A stretch of 64,000 nt of DNA from assembly GCA_032718475.1 (NCBI GenBank), contig JAUCBJ010004291.1, positions 1 through 64,000 on the forward strand. The letters are read 5' to 3'. Below the pieces are notes generated by a model. That model saw only the letters and a list, made by a program, of their open reading frames with translations. It did no database searches and was not told where the DNA came from. Positions 55,641 through 64,000 of this stretch are shown here, in pieces. Numbering within the stretch: the stretch's first letter is position 1; the number at the start of each line of letters is the position of its first letter. Both the position numbers and the translations under genes were made by a program. Origin of the DNA: Nemertoderma westbladi. Lineage: Eukaryota > Xenacoelomorpha > Nemertodermatida > Nemertodermatidae.

Positions 55641-55672
55641 TTCAGGTGGTTCATGATGCTGATATTGAATAA
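48191..55672 (+). CDS. Possible repeat protein (EDIPSVPQ)n, hypothetical
   Basis: After a TAA at 48188-48190 the EDIPSVPQ frame is open for 2494 codons to a TAA at 55670-55672, and it ends in a non-repeat tail (LAVHHTVLQVVHDADIE). Upstream the same reading is tied to the SWIM relic's CKHIHAV end, with one frameshift (~48082) and that stop in between. In favour of coding: unit length preserved, stop-free, a unique C-terminus. Against: no in-frame ATG near the start, many unit variants change the amino acid, and other frames are equally open. If made, it would be an acidic, proline-rich, disordered protein. I judge this more likely an expanded tail of a dead transposase gene than a working gene. 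Confidence 0.3.
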   Translation, partial: QEDIPSVPQEDIPSVPQEDIPSVPQEDIPSVPQEDIPSVPQEDIPSVPQEDIPSVPQEDIPSVPQEDIPSVPQEDIPSVPQEYIPSVPQEDIPSLPQEDIPSVPHEDIPYVPQEDIPSVAQEDIQSVLQEDILSVPLEDIPSVPQEDILSVPQEDIQSVPEEDIPSVAQEDIQSVPQEDILSVPQEDIQSVPEEDIPSVLQEDIPSVPQEDIPSVPQEDIPSVQHEDIPYVPQKDIPSVAQEDIQSVLQEDILSVPLEDIPSVPQEDILSVPQEDIQSVPEEDIPSVLQEDIPSVPQEDIPSVPHEDIPYVPQEDIPCVPHEDIPYVPQEDIPSVAQEDIQSVLQEDILSVPLEDIPSVPQEDIQSVPEEDIPSVPQEDIPSVPQEDIPSVPQEDIPSVPQEDIPSVPQEDIPSVPQEDIPSVPQEDIPSVPQEDIPSVPQEDIPSVPQEDIQSVPEEDIPSVPQEDIPSVPQEDIPSVPQEDIQSVPEEDIPSVPQEDIPSVPQEDIPSVPQEDILSVPQEDIQSVPEEDIPSVPQEDIPSVPQEDIPSVPQEDIPSVPQEDIPSVPHEDIPSVPQEDIPSVPQEYIPSVPQEDIPSVPQEDIPSVPQEDIPSVPQEDIPSVPQEYIPSVPHEDIPSVPQEDIPSVPQEDIPSVPHEDIPYVPQEDIPSVAQEDIPSVPQEDILSVAQEDIPSVPQEDIPSVPHEDIPSVPHKDIPYVPQEDIPSVAQEDIPSVPQEDILSVAQEDIPSVPQEDILSVPLEDIPSVPQEDILSVPQEDIQSVPEEDIPSVAQEDIQSVPQEDILSVPQEDIQSVPEEDIPSVLQEDIPSVPQEDIPSVPQEDIPSVQHENIPYVPQEDIPSVAQEDIQSVLQEDILSVPLEDIPSVPQEDILSVPQEDIQSVPEEDIPSVLQEDIPSVPQEDIPSVPHEDIPYVPQEDIPSVPHEDIPYVPQEDIPSVAQEDIQSVLQEDILSVPLEDIPSVPQEDILSVPQEDIQSVPEEDIPSVPQEDIPSVPQEDIPSVPQEDIPSVPQEDIPSVPQEDIPSVPQEDIPSVPQEDIPSVPQEDIPSVPQEDIPSVPQEDILSVPQEDIQSVPEEDIPSVPQEDIPSVPQEDIQSVPEEDIPSVPQEDIPSVPQEDIPSVPQEDILSVPQEDIQSVPEEDIPSVPQEDIPSVPQEDIPSVPQEDIPSVPQEDIPSVPHEDIPSVPQEDIPSVPQEYIPSVPQEDIPSVPQEDIPSVPQEDIPSVPQEDIPSVPQEYIPSVPQEDIPSVPQEDIPSVPHEDIPYVPQEDIPSVAQEDIPSVPQEDILSVAQEDIPSVPQEDIPSVPHEDIPSVPHKDIPYVPQEDIPSVPQEDILSVAQEDIPSVPQEDIPSVPHEDIPYVPQEDIPSVAQEDIPSVLQKDILSVAQEDIPSVPQEDIPSVPHEDIPSVPQEDILSVPQEDIQSVPEEDIPSVLQEDIPSVLQEDILSVPQEDIPSVAQEDILSVPLEDIPSVPQEDILSVPQEDIPSVPQEDIPSVPHEDIPSVPQEDILSVPQEDIPSVPEEDIPSVPQEDILSVPLEDIPSVPQEDILSVPQEDIQSVPEEDIPSVLQEDIPSVLQEDILSVPQEDIPSVAQEDILSVPLEDIPSVPQEDILSVPQEDIPSVPQEDILSVPQEDIPSVPEEDIPSVLQEDIPSVLQEDILSVPQEDIPSVAQEDIPSVLQEDILSVPLEDIPSFAQEDILSVPLEDIPSVPQEDILSVPQEDIQSVPEEDIPSVLQEDILSVPQEDIPSVPQEDIPSVLQEDIPSVPQEDIPSVLQEDILSVPEEDIQSVPEEDIPSVLQEDIPSVIQEDILSVPQEDIPSVAQEDILSVPLEDIPSVPQEDILSVPQEDIPSVPQEDILSVPQEDIPSVPEEDIPSVLQEDIPSVLQEDILSVPQEDIPSVAQEDIPSVLQEDILSVPLEDIPSVAQEDILSVPLEDIPSVPQEDILSVPQEDIQSVPEEDIPSVLQEDILSVPQEDIPSVPQEDIPSVLQEDIPSVPQEDIPSVLQEDILSVPEEDIQSVPEEDIPSVMQENIQSVPQEVIMSVPHEDILSVPLEDIPSVAQEDILSVPLEDIPSVPQEDILSVPQEDIQSVPEEDIPSVLQEDILSVPQEDIPSVPQEDIPSVLQEDIPSVPQEDIPSVLQEDILSVPEEDIQSVPEEDIPSVMQENIQSVPQEVIMSVPQEDILSVAQEDITSVLQEDILSVPLEDIPSVPQEDIPSVLQEDILSVPQEDIQSVPEEDIPSVLQENIPSVPQEDILSVPQEYIPSVLQEDILSVPQEDIQSVPEEDIPSVLQENIPSVPQEDILSVLQEDILSVPLEDIPSVPQEDIPSVPQEDILSVPQEDIQSVPEEDIPSVLQENIPSVPQEYIPSVLQEDILSVPLEDIPSVPQEDIPSVPQEDILYVPQEDIQSVPEEDIPSVLQENIPSVPQEDILSVPQEYIPSVPQENTLAVHHTVLQVVHDADIE

Positions 55673-56924
55673 CTGTCCAAAAATGATTTATGTTAACCAC
55701 AACTGGTTTCTGATTTTTGGGTTTCTGGAATTCCTAAAACGTTCTGGGAGGCTACCTCTGCCATGTCTAAGTCTAAGGACCTGGTACCCTACTCCCCTGC
55801 TTCATCTGAACAAACTGAATACTTTGTTGCATAAGCCGAAAATTACGCACAGCAATAAATTAATGAATGGCTCACAATGCCATTGACAACATTATAAAAT
55901 CCTTAACATGTGATTGCCACTACTCCCAAAGTCACTTACTAATAAACAAATTATCATACACAGCCGCATTCCCTCAAACCAACAGCCCACATTCATCCAC
56001 ATTCCGTTGTACTGTAATAGGCCCTCTATGCCATCTCCTTTGTGATTGACTGACATGAATTGATTGATTTTCCAGATATTAAATGACTTGATATTTTCCA
56101 GATGGCAGAGATGCCCGAAAAGAGATAAATAAGTAAGGCCTCAATCAGCCACAGCCACCATAATAAATGCATATCATAAATGACATAAGCAAAAAAATAT
56201 ATAAATAAAAATATAACCACATTGGTAACCATGGCTACAAATTCCAACCCGTAGCATTTGAGACGCTCGGTCGCCCTGGTCTTTTTCGACCATGCCTCCT
56301 TTCCTAAAGGATCTCGGGAGAATGAATACTCCACTCGGCCATTCAGGGACCACGTTCGCATTGCTTCCTTCTTCAGCGCATTTTAGAGGCCATTTTAATA
56401 GGCAACACCGCTTCAATACTTGGAACTGTAGTCTCGCCATCTCTGAGGGCCTTTTGAGGGCATTTGATATCTGGGAAGACCCCCAACCACCACCCCTCCT
56501 AGGACCACCCGCACACTAAATTAATCCTGTCTTTCTTGCTCCAGCGCGCTTTCTTATTTAACTAATCAAGGTCTAGTTTATTTTAATATAAATTATATAA
56601 TTATTTTAATTCCATTCTTTAAGGATTCTTTTAACCTTGCTTTTAAATTTAAATTATATATATCTAAGATGTGCATTGTGCCTGGCGTATCATATGTACT
56701 GTAGGTAGCTACGATTTTACTATAGTGTATTAATTAATTATTGAATCGAGAGTACACGTTTATTACCAAAACATTTTGGTTTTTGGGGTAAAATTAATTA
56801 ATTATTTATTTAGTAACAGCACAATTTTTTAAAATTAATAATATTCTAGTAATTTAATTTATAAAACATGTAGTTAAAAATCATGTAGGTTGATGGTCAT
56901 AGTTCATTAAAAACAGGGCAGCCT
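55673..56924. other. Intergenic, no gene seen
   Basis: No recognised gene. A G+C-richer stretch (about 56230-56520) is open on both strands (76 codons on plus, 88 on minus) without a recognisable domain; it may be an unknown repeat. The rest is AT-rich. Confidence 0.45.
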
Positions 56925-57626
56925 TCAGCTTCGACAATCCACGAGGAAATGAGGTGCAATTATTGTAATGGGTGGCTTCTGTTGCTTGGCAACTGCATAA
57001 ACAGCAAATGCATGAATCGATAGGTACCAGCAGTTCGGTGTGGAACATAGCTTATGGTGGCAACCGTTTGACACTAGCTGTGCCATTGATCGCCGCCGAT
57101 AGCCTGTTAAACCCGCTAAGTTAGTGTCAGAGCTCGAAGCGTTGTCAATTGATTCTAGAATAGGGGTGGACCGGGCATATTTCGAGATTCCGCACCACAT
57201 TTTCCAGTAAAAGGCACGTACTTTACGTATATGTTCCAAAGAGTTAATATTATCTTTTGTGGTGAATATATCACAACCATATGTTACTGTCGGAAGGACA
57301 ATAGCTATGTATAATTTCCTAGCGGTTTCCATGTTAGTCATTGGTAGGTTGACTTTGGTGGCGATTCGAGCACAACATGCTATACCTTTCTTATATAGGT
57401 GTGTGTAGTATTTGCTGGCGCCGTTCTTTGTGGATATTACCACTCCTAGATATTCGAAACTATCACAAAATTCTATACTTTGTCCCATATATGTCAATAG
57501 ATCTGATCTTGCCGGGTGTCCACCTCTCCTGAATTTTACGGCTTTTGTTTTCGACAAATTGACTGTCAGATTGTTTACCCTGCAGTATTCAGCAAGTTTA
57601 TCCAGTGATTCTTGTACATCAGTATC
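56925..57626 (-). pseudogene. LINE RT C-terminal fragment (sister of the 5.4-kb copy)
   Basis: The minus frame continues from about 57626 (VQESLDKLAEYCRVNN) through KTKAVKFRRGGHPARSDLL, FEYLGVVISTKNGASKYY and WKMWCGISKYARSTPI to GCHHKLCSTPNCW. The motifs line up with 5447-6400, but RT motifs A-C are missing, so truncation lies just after motif C. Near 57010 the open frame drifts into unrelated residues, while another frame carries the expected Cys-rich end (CICCLCSCQATEATHYNNC), showing a frameshift. A dead 5'-truncated copy. Confidence 0.85.
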
Positions 57627-57768
57627 TTATTAATTAATTATTAAGATGCCAATTAAAGAATAATGTTTCTTCTACTTTCATTGGTAAATGTTCATCAATA
57701 ATATTAGTTGGTTATGGAGCCCCTAAAGGGACATGTACAAATTTGTTTTCCTATCTTGTGTACACAAC

Positions 57769-58725
57769 TTAATATCTTGTTATCTTGTATCTTAATATCT
57801 TTTTGCGTTTTTCTGGGGAAGTCAAGTGTGGGAACTTCACATTCTCCTTCTTTTTACGTTTTCGGCCGTTTTTGGAGACTGATATATTGGGAACCACATG
57901 GTTTGATTCATTTTCAGGGCATGTTCCACCCGAATATACACATCCCGATGATTCGTTAAGCTCCTCAAGCTCATTAATCTCAATAAACATCGCCTCAATA
58001 TCTTGATTGTTTGATGTATCAACAAACTCGTTTCCCATATCTTGCACTACAGTCCCATTAACCACATAGTCTTCAACACCAGCCACCAGACACACCACAC
58101 CATCGTCAACTAGTTAGTCCCTTTCCACCAAATTACCCACACCATCACCAACTAGTTCGTCCCTTTCCACCAAATTACCCACACCATCACCAATAAGTTC
58201 ATCCCATTCCACCAAATTACCTACACCATCACCAACAAGTTCGTCTCTTTCCACTAAATTACCCACACCATCACCAACAAGTTCATCCCATTCCACCAAA
58301 TTACCCACATCATCGCCAACAAGTTCTTCCTGTTCCACAAAATTACCCACACTATCGCCAACAAGTTCATCCCGTTCCACTAAATTAACCACACCATCAC
58401 CAACACGTTTGTCCTGTTCCACCAAATTACCCACACTATCACCAACAAGTTCGTCATGTTCCACTAAATTACCCACACCATCGCCAACTAGTTCTTCCTT
58501 TTCCACCAAATAACCCTCACCATCACCAACTAGTTCTTCCCATTCCACCAAATTACCCACACCATCACCAACTAGTTCTTCCCTTTCCACCAAATTACCC
58601 ACGCCATCACCAACAAGTTCGTCCCATTCCACCAAATTACCCACAACATCACCAAACAGATTGTTTTTTATTTCCTTATCAGTAAATCCCAGAAAAGGGT
58701 TAGTTTAATTAGAACCTGCCATATC
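57769..58725 (-). pseudogene. Repeat-containing ORF (GNLVERDELVGDGV)n split by TAA codons
   Basis: One minus-strand frame runs from an ATG at about 58725 (MAGSN), a TAA, then NPFLGFTDKEIKNNLFGDVV, about 12-13 copies of a 14-residue unit (42 bp), a second TAA at 58114-58112 (where other units have GAA for Glu), and a C-terminus with VAGVEDYVVNGTVVQDM, DIEAMFIEINELEELN and a basic KNGRKRKKKENVKF tail. The acidic repeats and basic tail suggest a chromatin- or DNA-associated protein, but no domain is recognised. The NPFLGFT start resembles openings of some transposon proteins. Both stops are single-base changes from sense codons, so decay is recent or only in this allele. Confidence 0.5.
58095..58640 (-). 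repeat. 42-bp minisatellite, ~13 copies
   Basis: Units code GNLVERDELVGDGV on the minus strand, with variation mainly at the WD/RE/QE/HD positions. It includes the second TAA of the surrounding frame. Confidence 0.9.
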
Positions 58726-58735
58726 ACGTACAAAC

Positions 58736-61427
58736 AAGAATCAATGCTTAGTAAATAATGTTAGTTATAATTTCCTCAGCTGATGGCATATATTATATTA
58801 AATACCGGTATTTACCTTTCTGCAGAATGTAATCAGACACCGACAGACACCTTTCCCTTTATACTTGATTGGTTTTGGCATAAGCAATGGAACTAGAAAA
58901 CCAGCAAGTTGGCTATAAGAAGACCGTCTATAAGACAACAAAATCGAAAAACTAAATGATAATCTCAATCCCCAATAAAATATCAATCGCAATCAATATG
59001 TAAACCTCTCCCACCCTCCAAGCAGCCTTGGAGAAAGCAGAATTAATGTCATGACCAGTTCGGAGTTCTCAACAGACAACCCACCCCAACCATTGGATTG
59101 ACTGAGACACACTCAACACTCCAGCCAGCTTGCTACCTGTCTTCCCAGGTAGCTAGAGTTAAATATTTATACAACGTTGCTATGATACAGAGAAAATCCT
59201 TCCCCATGCACTACCATAGGCAAAGTTGACTCTGGGTGAGGGAATGTTACATATTTATACACTATTTAATTTTTATTCAATAAATAATCATACATCTTTA
59301 TATTAAACACTCGAATAAAAAAAAATTGTTAGAATGGGACACAGCGAATCGACCTGTGTTATTTTTATACAGCATGAGCTTAATTTTAACCGCTTAAATA
59401 ATTAATAACCGAAATAAGAACCCAAATAATCGATACAGTTATTTGTATAGTTGGCCACGAAGTAGAGCACTTCTTACCCTTCCAAGCCAATATCATACAT
59501 ACATACATACAGACAGACAAACACACACACAAACAGACATTTTTTTGACAGCAGGAAGCCCTGATGGTCTTCTAAGTAATTATTTAAAAAACCCACCACA
59601 CAAGAATGTATCAGAAAGCAGATGGTTTTTGGAGAAACAAAATGGCGCTTTCCTATTGGTCAGTCTATTGGTACATAAAGGGTTTTCCCATATCATAATT
59701 TTAACATAGCTCATATATAAATAACGAAAACTATCGAAATGTAGATAGAAGGTTTTGTGGATTATTGTAAATTATGTGAAAAGATTCTCATTATCCTAAC
59801 CCCAAAACAAACTGTACATAGTTAGATTGTTTTGGCATGTAAAATTATACAAATAAGTTACACATTATATACGGGTGAACACTAAATACGGGTGAACAGT
59901 TTTGGCACACATTTGTGAAAGCAGATATTGACTTTGAGGGTTTTGGCAAATAAATATTTTCTCAGGACTTCATTTTCTCGCCTCGCGACTTAGCTAGAAA
60001 GATGCGCTTCGTTATCCTAATTCTAAATATATCCATAACTCATATTGGGAAAAAAATTAGACTTTGACGGTTTTGGCATGTAAGGGCAGTACTGTAAGAC
60101 AATGCAATAGATAAGTGTAGGCCTGCCGTACCGTGACCGTACGTGACGTAAAATTAGACTTAATTTGCTAAACCTGATATAATTTAATTATTTATATATT
60201 ACACCTTTAAACTTACTGTGTGCACACTTATATTACATTTTTTTACATTTTAAGAGTATTTTGGACACCACTTGGGCCTTATATGTCCTTTTAACCAAGG
60301 CATATATTTAAGCGCTGATCTGCTAATCATACATCTGACATCTGTTTGTTGTGCTAAAGCTACACTATTTAGGACAAACTAGGTATTTTGTTGTGTTATG
60401 ACATTAGACTGGATGACATTCAGTCTGTACAAGTACTCGTACTGTCTCAACAGTCTTTTTTCTTAGTTGCAACAGCAAGCAAAGTCGTTTGTTCATTTTC
60501 CATCCATGACGTTCCATCTGTGACGAATTTAACAGTTTTGGCCCTGAAAGCCCTAAGACTCAAAAATCGAAAAATGTTGTCAATAAGTTTGGAGGACACT
60601 ATCGTTATGAACACATGTGCCAAATTTCGAGTCATTTCATTAAGATATGAACGAGTAGTACCAGAAAGGCCCATTTGGCCAGAGTAATGTCCATTTTTTA
60701 AAAATATGTGGTTTTCATTTTTTATCATTAAGTACATTCGTTTAGTACATTCGTTAATTACATTAGTAGTTCTTTCTGTACATTCTTACAGGCACAATTG
60801 AGCAATAAGTTTTGAGCCATTTAAATGTAATACGAAGTTACAAACACAAAAAAAAATTACGTTTAATTTTGAAATTTCAATTAATTCGATTCATAATAAC
60901 TTTGATTTTTCTAACCGAAATATAACCGAAATAATAATTTTTAAATGACTATATCTTCTTTAGAAGGTTTAGAAGGTAATGTGTACATTGCTGGTTTGCA
61001 CATATCTGGCAGTGATAAATATGATTTTATGGTTTGATTGCTAAATGTGGAATTTTTTTCCGTCAGTGACGTTCAGTCCATGACGCTGGACAGCTGTTAA
61101 TCAAACTAACCTAAAATTAGAACAAATCATTATACGCTCTCCATTTTTGGCCCAAACTGATCCTGAGATATGTCGGATACTAAATGTATAACAAATCACA
61201 TGGAAAGAGTCACAATTCGCAGGAATATTGAGTGAAAGTTGAAGTACAGGTAAGAGATGAATTCTCTGTTCCGTCCGTGACTCTGTCTAATTTTGGTCAC
61301 TGTACTTCAATAGAAAGCCAGGTCTCAACTTTTTTATGTGATTCATATACAGGGTCACTAGTGCTTCACTGAGAGTGAGTATGAGAATTGTATATGGTAC
61401 ACATAGGATAGGAGGACAACAAATAAT
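58736..61427. other. Intergenic, microsatellite, no gene seen
   Basis: A CATA/GACA/CACA microsatellite lies at about 59494-59540. Between 60490 and 61290 there are loosely repeated phrases such as TCCATGACG and CCGTCCGTGACTCTGTCTAA, which may mark an unrecognised repeat. No coding sequence is recognised. Confidence 0.45.
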
Positions 61428-61790
61428 GTGCTCCAAATTCCATCCACGACGCTTACAACACTTTCCAACCCTGCCCAACAGCAGATCGGAGGACCAGAGC
61501 AGGATAATGAGGGCTGTTGTGAAGACGGTGAACTAAATAATATAGCTGATGAAGAAGAAGACGAAACTGGTGTGGATGAAGGGACGATTCCCATTCAATC
61601 TCTTGTTGGTGAACAAAGGTGTGGTGCTTTCAAACGCCGAAAATGTTTGCCAGTGCACTTACTAGATACTGCTCTAGATCCTTCAAATTACTACACAGTA
61701 GAAAATAGTACCGATAGAGAAAGTCGAATGCACTACACAGTTAAAGAAAAAAATAAAATAGTCATAGTCATAGTAACAACGTGGTCGGGG
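61428..61790 (+). pseudogene. Acidic ORF, possible N-terminus of the piggyBac relic
   Basis: The plus frame has a D/E-rich stretch (ADEEEDETGVDEG) followed by RRKCLPVHLLDTALDPSNYY and KEKNKI, then runs into a G homopolymer near 61793-61810. An acidic N-terminus ahead of the catalytic domain suits piggyBac-type transposases. The link to the downstream relic rests on position and strand only, and the first codon is not a proven start. Confidence 0.35.
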
Positions 61791-61979
61791 GTGGGGGGGG
61801 GGGGGGGGGGTTGTATATTTTTAAATTATATAAGTTATACCATAATTTTACAGTCCCTTCACTGCTAAACTCCACCTTACTTTATTTAACTATGTTACAT
61901 TAGGCACCTACGACCACCAGAGAAATCAAACTGCATTTATTTATCTGCTACTGTATACTTAATTTTATTTTAGAGGTGA

Positions 61980-63430
61980 TTTTTTGACTGTTGACGAAAC
62001 GTTGTATCCAAAGAGAGTAGAAACGTAATTAAAAGACTATAACCCCAATAAACCAGCAAAGTTGTTGCGCTCAATCAATGAAGTTCGGGCTCAAATTACT
62101 TATGCTGCTCATTTCTACAGTGGTAAACCAGCGGAGGACAATGAACACTATATAAAGGGGAACGATAATGTCGTGATACATCTATCTTGTTGATAGTCTA
62201 CACAAGCATGTAGATATAAAGGGTCGCAACATTAGTACCGACCGTTTATACACATCCATTCCACTAGCTGGAAAAGAACCCTGCTTGAAAAGAACATTAA
62301 CATCATTGGTACGCTGATGTCTAATAGGAAAGGTATACCATCGGACATTAAAAAGGCTCAAACCAGGAATTATTTGACACCAAGGTTATTTATGAACTCG
62401 ACAATAAAAAAATATATCTTTCATCGTATGTGGTGAAAGTACAGAGCAAAGATAAGAAGCACAATGCTCTATTACTACTGACAATGCCCCCAATGTTAAT
62501 GCACACGAAAGATGGAAAGAAGAAATACGGGCATGATAAGGTTTACGATTATACCAAAGGTGGAACAGGTATAATGGACTAACGCCGAGGGCAAGGAAGC
62601 TTAACAAATAAAACAAACTCGAGAAAGTGGATGATGACTGCGAATGCCTACATGCTTGGCACAAGTTGCGTTAACGCACAGACTGTATGGGTGTTCAATA
62701 ATAACAGAAACCCTAGATCGAAAAAGGTTTGTCTGAAATGTTTTATTTATATACATATACATGTGCATTACTACCATTGTCAGTGCTTCAATATATGGCG
62801 GTTCGTTTTTCATAAAATAAAGGTCAGTTTTTTAAAGTAAGTAAAAATACCTGATAATGCTGACTTTGATTAAATACGCGCAGCGGAAGTTTGACGAAAT
62901 TTTGTCAATATTTACTTTTATGTACTGTATGTATACATTTGTATGTAAATGAGAGGGTAGCGATCTCCGATCTATAAGAACTTGGTAACTTAGGAATTTA
63001 GTATGGTTACAAGTATATTCAAATACACATAAGTCGATTATACGCATAGTTATAAGGCCACATATTTGCCCTTGAGAAAAAAATAATTGAAATCATATAC
63101 ATTATTATATTTGTAACTTATAATTTTGTTCTCCAGGTAAAGTCATATCGATTTATTTGGGAGCTGGTTCCACACGAACAGGACTAGACCTCACGATAAG
63201 ATCCCAGATGGCGATTATCTTGGGTGAAGCCGTTGGAACTACTGACTTGTCCAACTCATTACTACCATCAGCAACCGCCGCTTTCTCAATGCGCGTGGAG
63301 AAGCTTGAATGTCACTGCTGGGAAAATACCAACAAACGAAAAGTCCAGCAAAACTTGAAGAAAGTCCGTAATCAGTGCACTAAAATGTTGTAACCCTTCA
63401 TGCATGGACCACAGTGAACACTTATGTTCA
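61980..63430 (+). pseudogene. piggyBac-like (DDE_Tnp_1_7) transposase relic
   Basis: A cut-and-paste transposase fossil in shifting plus frames. Blocks in order: DFLTVDETLYPKR (first Asp, codon 61993-61995), LKDYNPNKPAKLLRSINEV, FYSGKPAEDNE, GRNISTDRLYTSIPLA (second Asp, codon 62240-62242), GTLMSNRKGIPSDIKKA, SRKWMMTANAYMLGTSCVNA and FNNNRNPRSKK. The third catalytic Asp should lie in the MLDT position, but the codon at 62658-62660 is GGC (Gly). A C-terminal Cys-rich tail follows after 63290 (CHCWENTN..., QC, then in another frame CCNPSCMDHS). Between 62729 and 63137 there is non-homologous AT-rich sequence bounded by GT and AG: an intron or an insertion. Many stops make it inactive. Confidence 0.75.
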
Positions 63431-64000
63431 TTCAGCTATTCTGGTGCTGCCAATTGATCACAGATTAAATCAGAATAGTAATCACAGATTTGAGATTTAG
63501 ACATTTCAAACACTCGTTTTCCAAACGTTTTAATATTTGGTTATTTTTTAACACTTGTTCATAATTTTTGAGCAATTTCATAGTATCTATACTGAAACTT
63601 AACAATCCATACAATTTGTTGCATTATAGCCATGTTACAGGGGGGAGGGGGTGGGGTGGTGGACGCAAATCCCATCTCAGCGAATTAATATCTAATCTCA
63701 ATTTATTGTACACAAAGCAATAAACTATTGTCAATGTGCTTAATGTGATGTAGAGGGATGAATTTTAATTGCGTCCAATGTCACCCCCCCCCCCCATCTG
63801 ATCGCTGTATATGATATTATTTTCTGATACACCTGTTTTTTTATTGTTGTCAGTTTTATTACTCTTTTGTCCGTACTTATCATTTTGAATTAGTAAATAC
63901 TATTTCGAATTTGCACATATGTATTGGCTTTAGTTACTTTGCGCAGTTGGTTTATACGTAGTTATATGGTAATGTGTTATAATGCCTGAATTCCAGAACA
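63431..64000. other. Intergenic, homopolymer tracts
   Basis: AT-rich with a G-rich tract near 63639-63660 and a C tract at about 63784-63796. No gene recognised. Confidence 0.5.

Noticed and set aside
56292-56519. Protein gene on either strand in the G+C-richer stretch
   Set aside because: Open on both strands with no recognisable domain, start context or splice sites; noted only as an unknown segment.
496-58725. Reassigned TAA codon (alternative genetic code)
   Set aside because: Intact frames (RTE RT, BEL gag-protease, gypsy gag) use no internal TAA and end at normal stops; the interrupted frames also contain TGA, TAG and frameshifts, so decay explains them.
1-64000. tRNA, rRNA or snRNA genes
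   Set aside because: No tRNA B-box-like T-arm (GGTTCGAATCC type) with matching arms, nor any conserved rRNA or snRNA segment, was found by eye. A covariance-model search would be decisive.

Overview
The window looks like nuclear DNA of an invertebrate animal, probably a marine one. It is AT-rich and holds BEL/Pao and CsRn1-like Ty3/gypsy LTR elements, several non-LTR families, Mutator-like elements, a Crypton recombinase relic, a piggyBac relic and very large coding-like minisatellites. No species can be named from this. I see no rRNA, tRNA, CRISPR or operon, and no convincing complete host gene. Apart from one pair of possible host exons near 20.1-20.5 kb, everything recognisable is mobile DNA or tandem repeat.

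Layout. 0.4-2.5 kb: 5'-truncated RTE-like LINE with an open RT frame (minus); a second truncated copy lies at 22.9-23.3 kb and an older relative near 21 kb. 4.5 kb: a MITE with ~75-bp inverted repeats. 5.4-6.6 kb: a LINE 3' half (minus), with a sister copy at 56.9-57.6 kb. 7.1-12.1 kb: a decayed NeSL-like element (minus), read from its 5' end as Ulp1-type cysteine protease, zinc finger, 21-bp repeat domain, RT, then CCHC finger and nuclease-like C-terminus. 12.7-13.7 kb: Mutator-like relic with a 21-bp minisatellite. 14.8-15.4 kb: Crypton-type tyrosine recombinase relic. 16-19 kb: a gypsy element whose two halves are in swapped order, beside a perfect 32-bp inverted repeat.

28.7-41.0 kb is the best-defined unit: a 12.26-kb BEL/Pao element with two 1207-bp LTRs differing at about three positions and a 5-bp target duplication (ATAGC). 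It has an intact gag-protease frame but has lost RT, RNase H and a recognisable integrase, so it is young and non-autonomous. 41.2-45.3 kb: a 4.1-kb Mutator-like element with long TIRs built of short subrepeats and a 9-bp near-perfect target duplication, containing a nested repeat-ended element and a 56-bp palindromic insertion with a perfect 8-bp duplication. 45.8-47.1 kb: a transposon with ~90-bp TIRs, a perfect 9-bp duplication and an intact ORF that lacks the integrase catalytic core.

47.4-55.7 kb: a broken transposase-like gene ending in a SWIM zinc-finger pattern runs directly into ~330 copies of a 24-bp repeat (EDIPSVPQ in one frame), open over 7.4 kb and with higher-order structure. 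57.8-58.7 kb: a small repeat-protein ORF (14-residue unit) split by two TAA codons. 61.4-63.4 kb: a piggyBac-like relic whose third catalytic aspartate position reads glycine.

The elements interact as donors, parasites and insertion sites. The BEL and 45.8-kb elements would need enzymes in trans. The Mutator-like element hosts later insertions. Several elements carry internal minisatellites that expanded inside protein-coding sequence.
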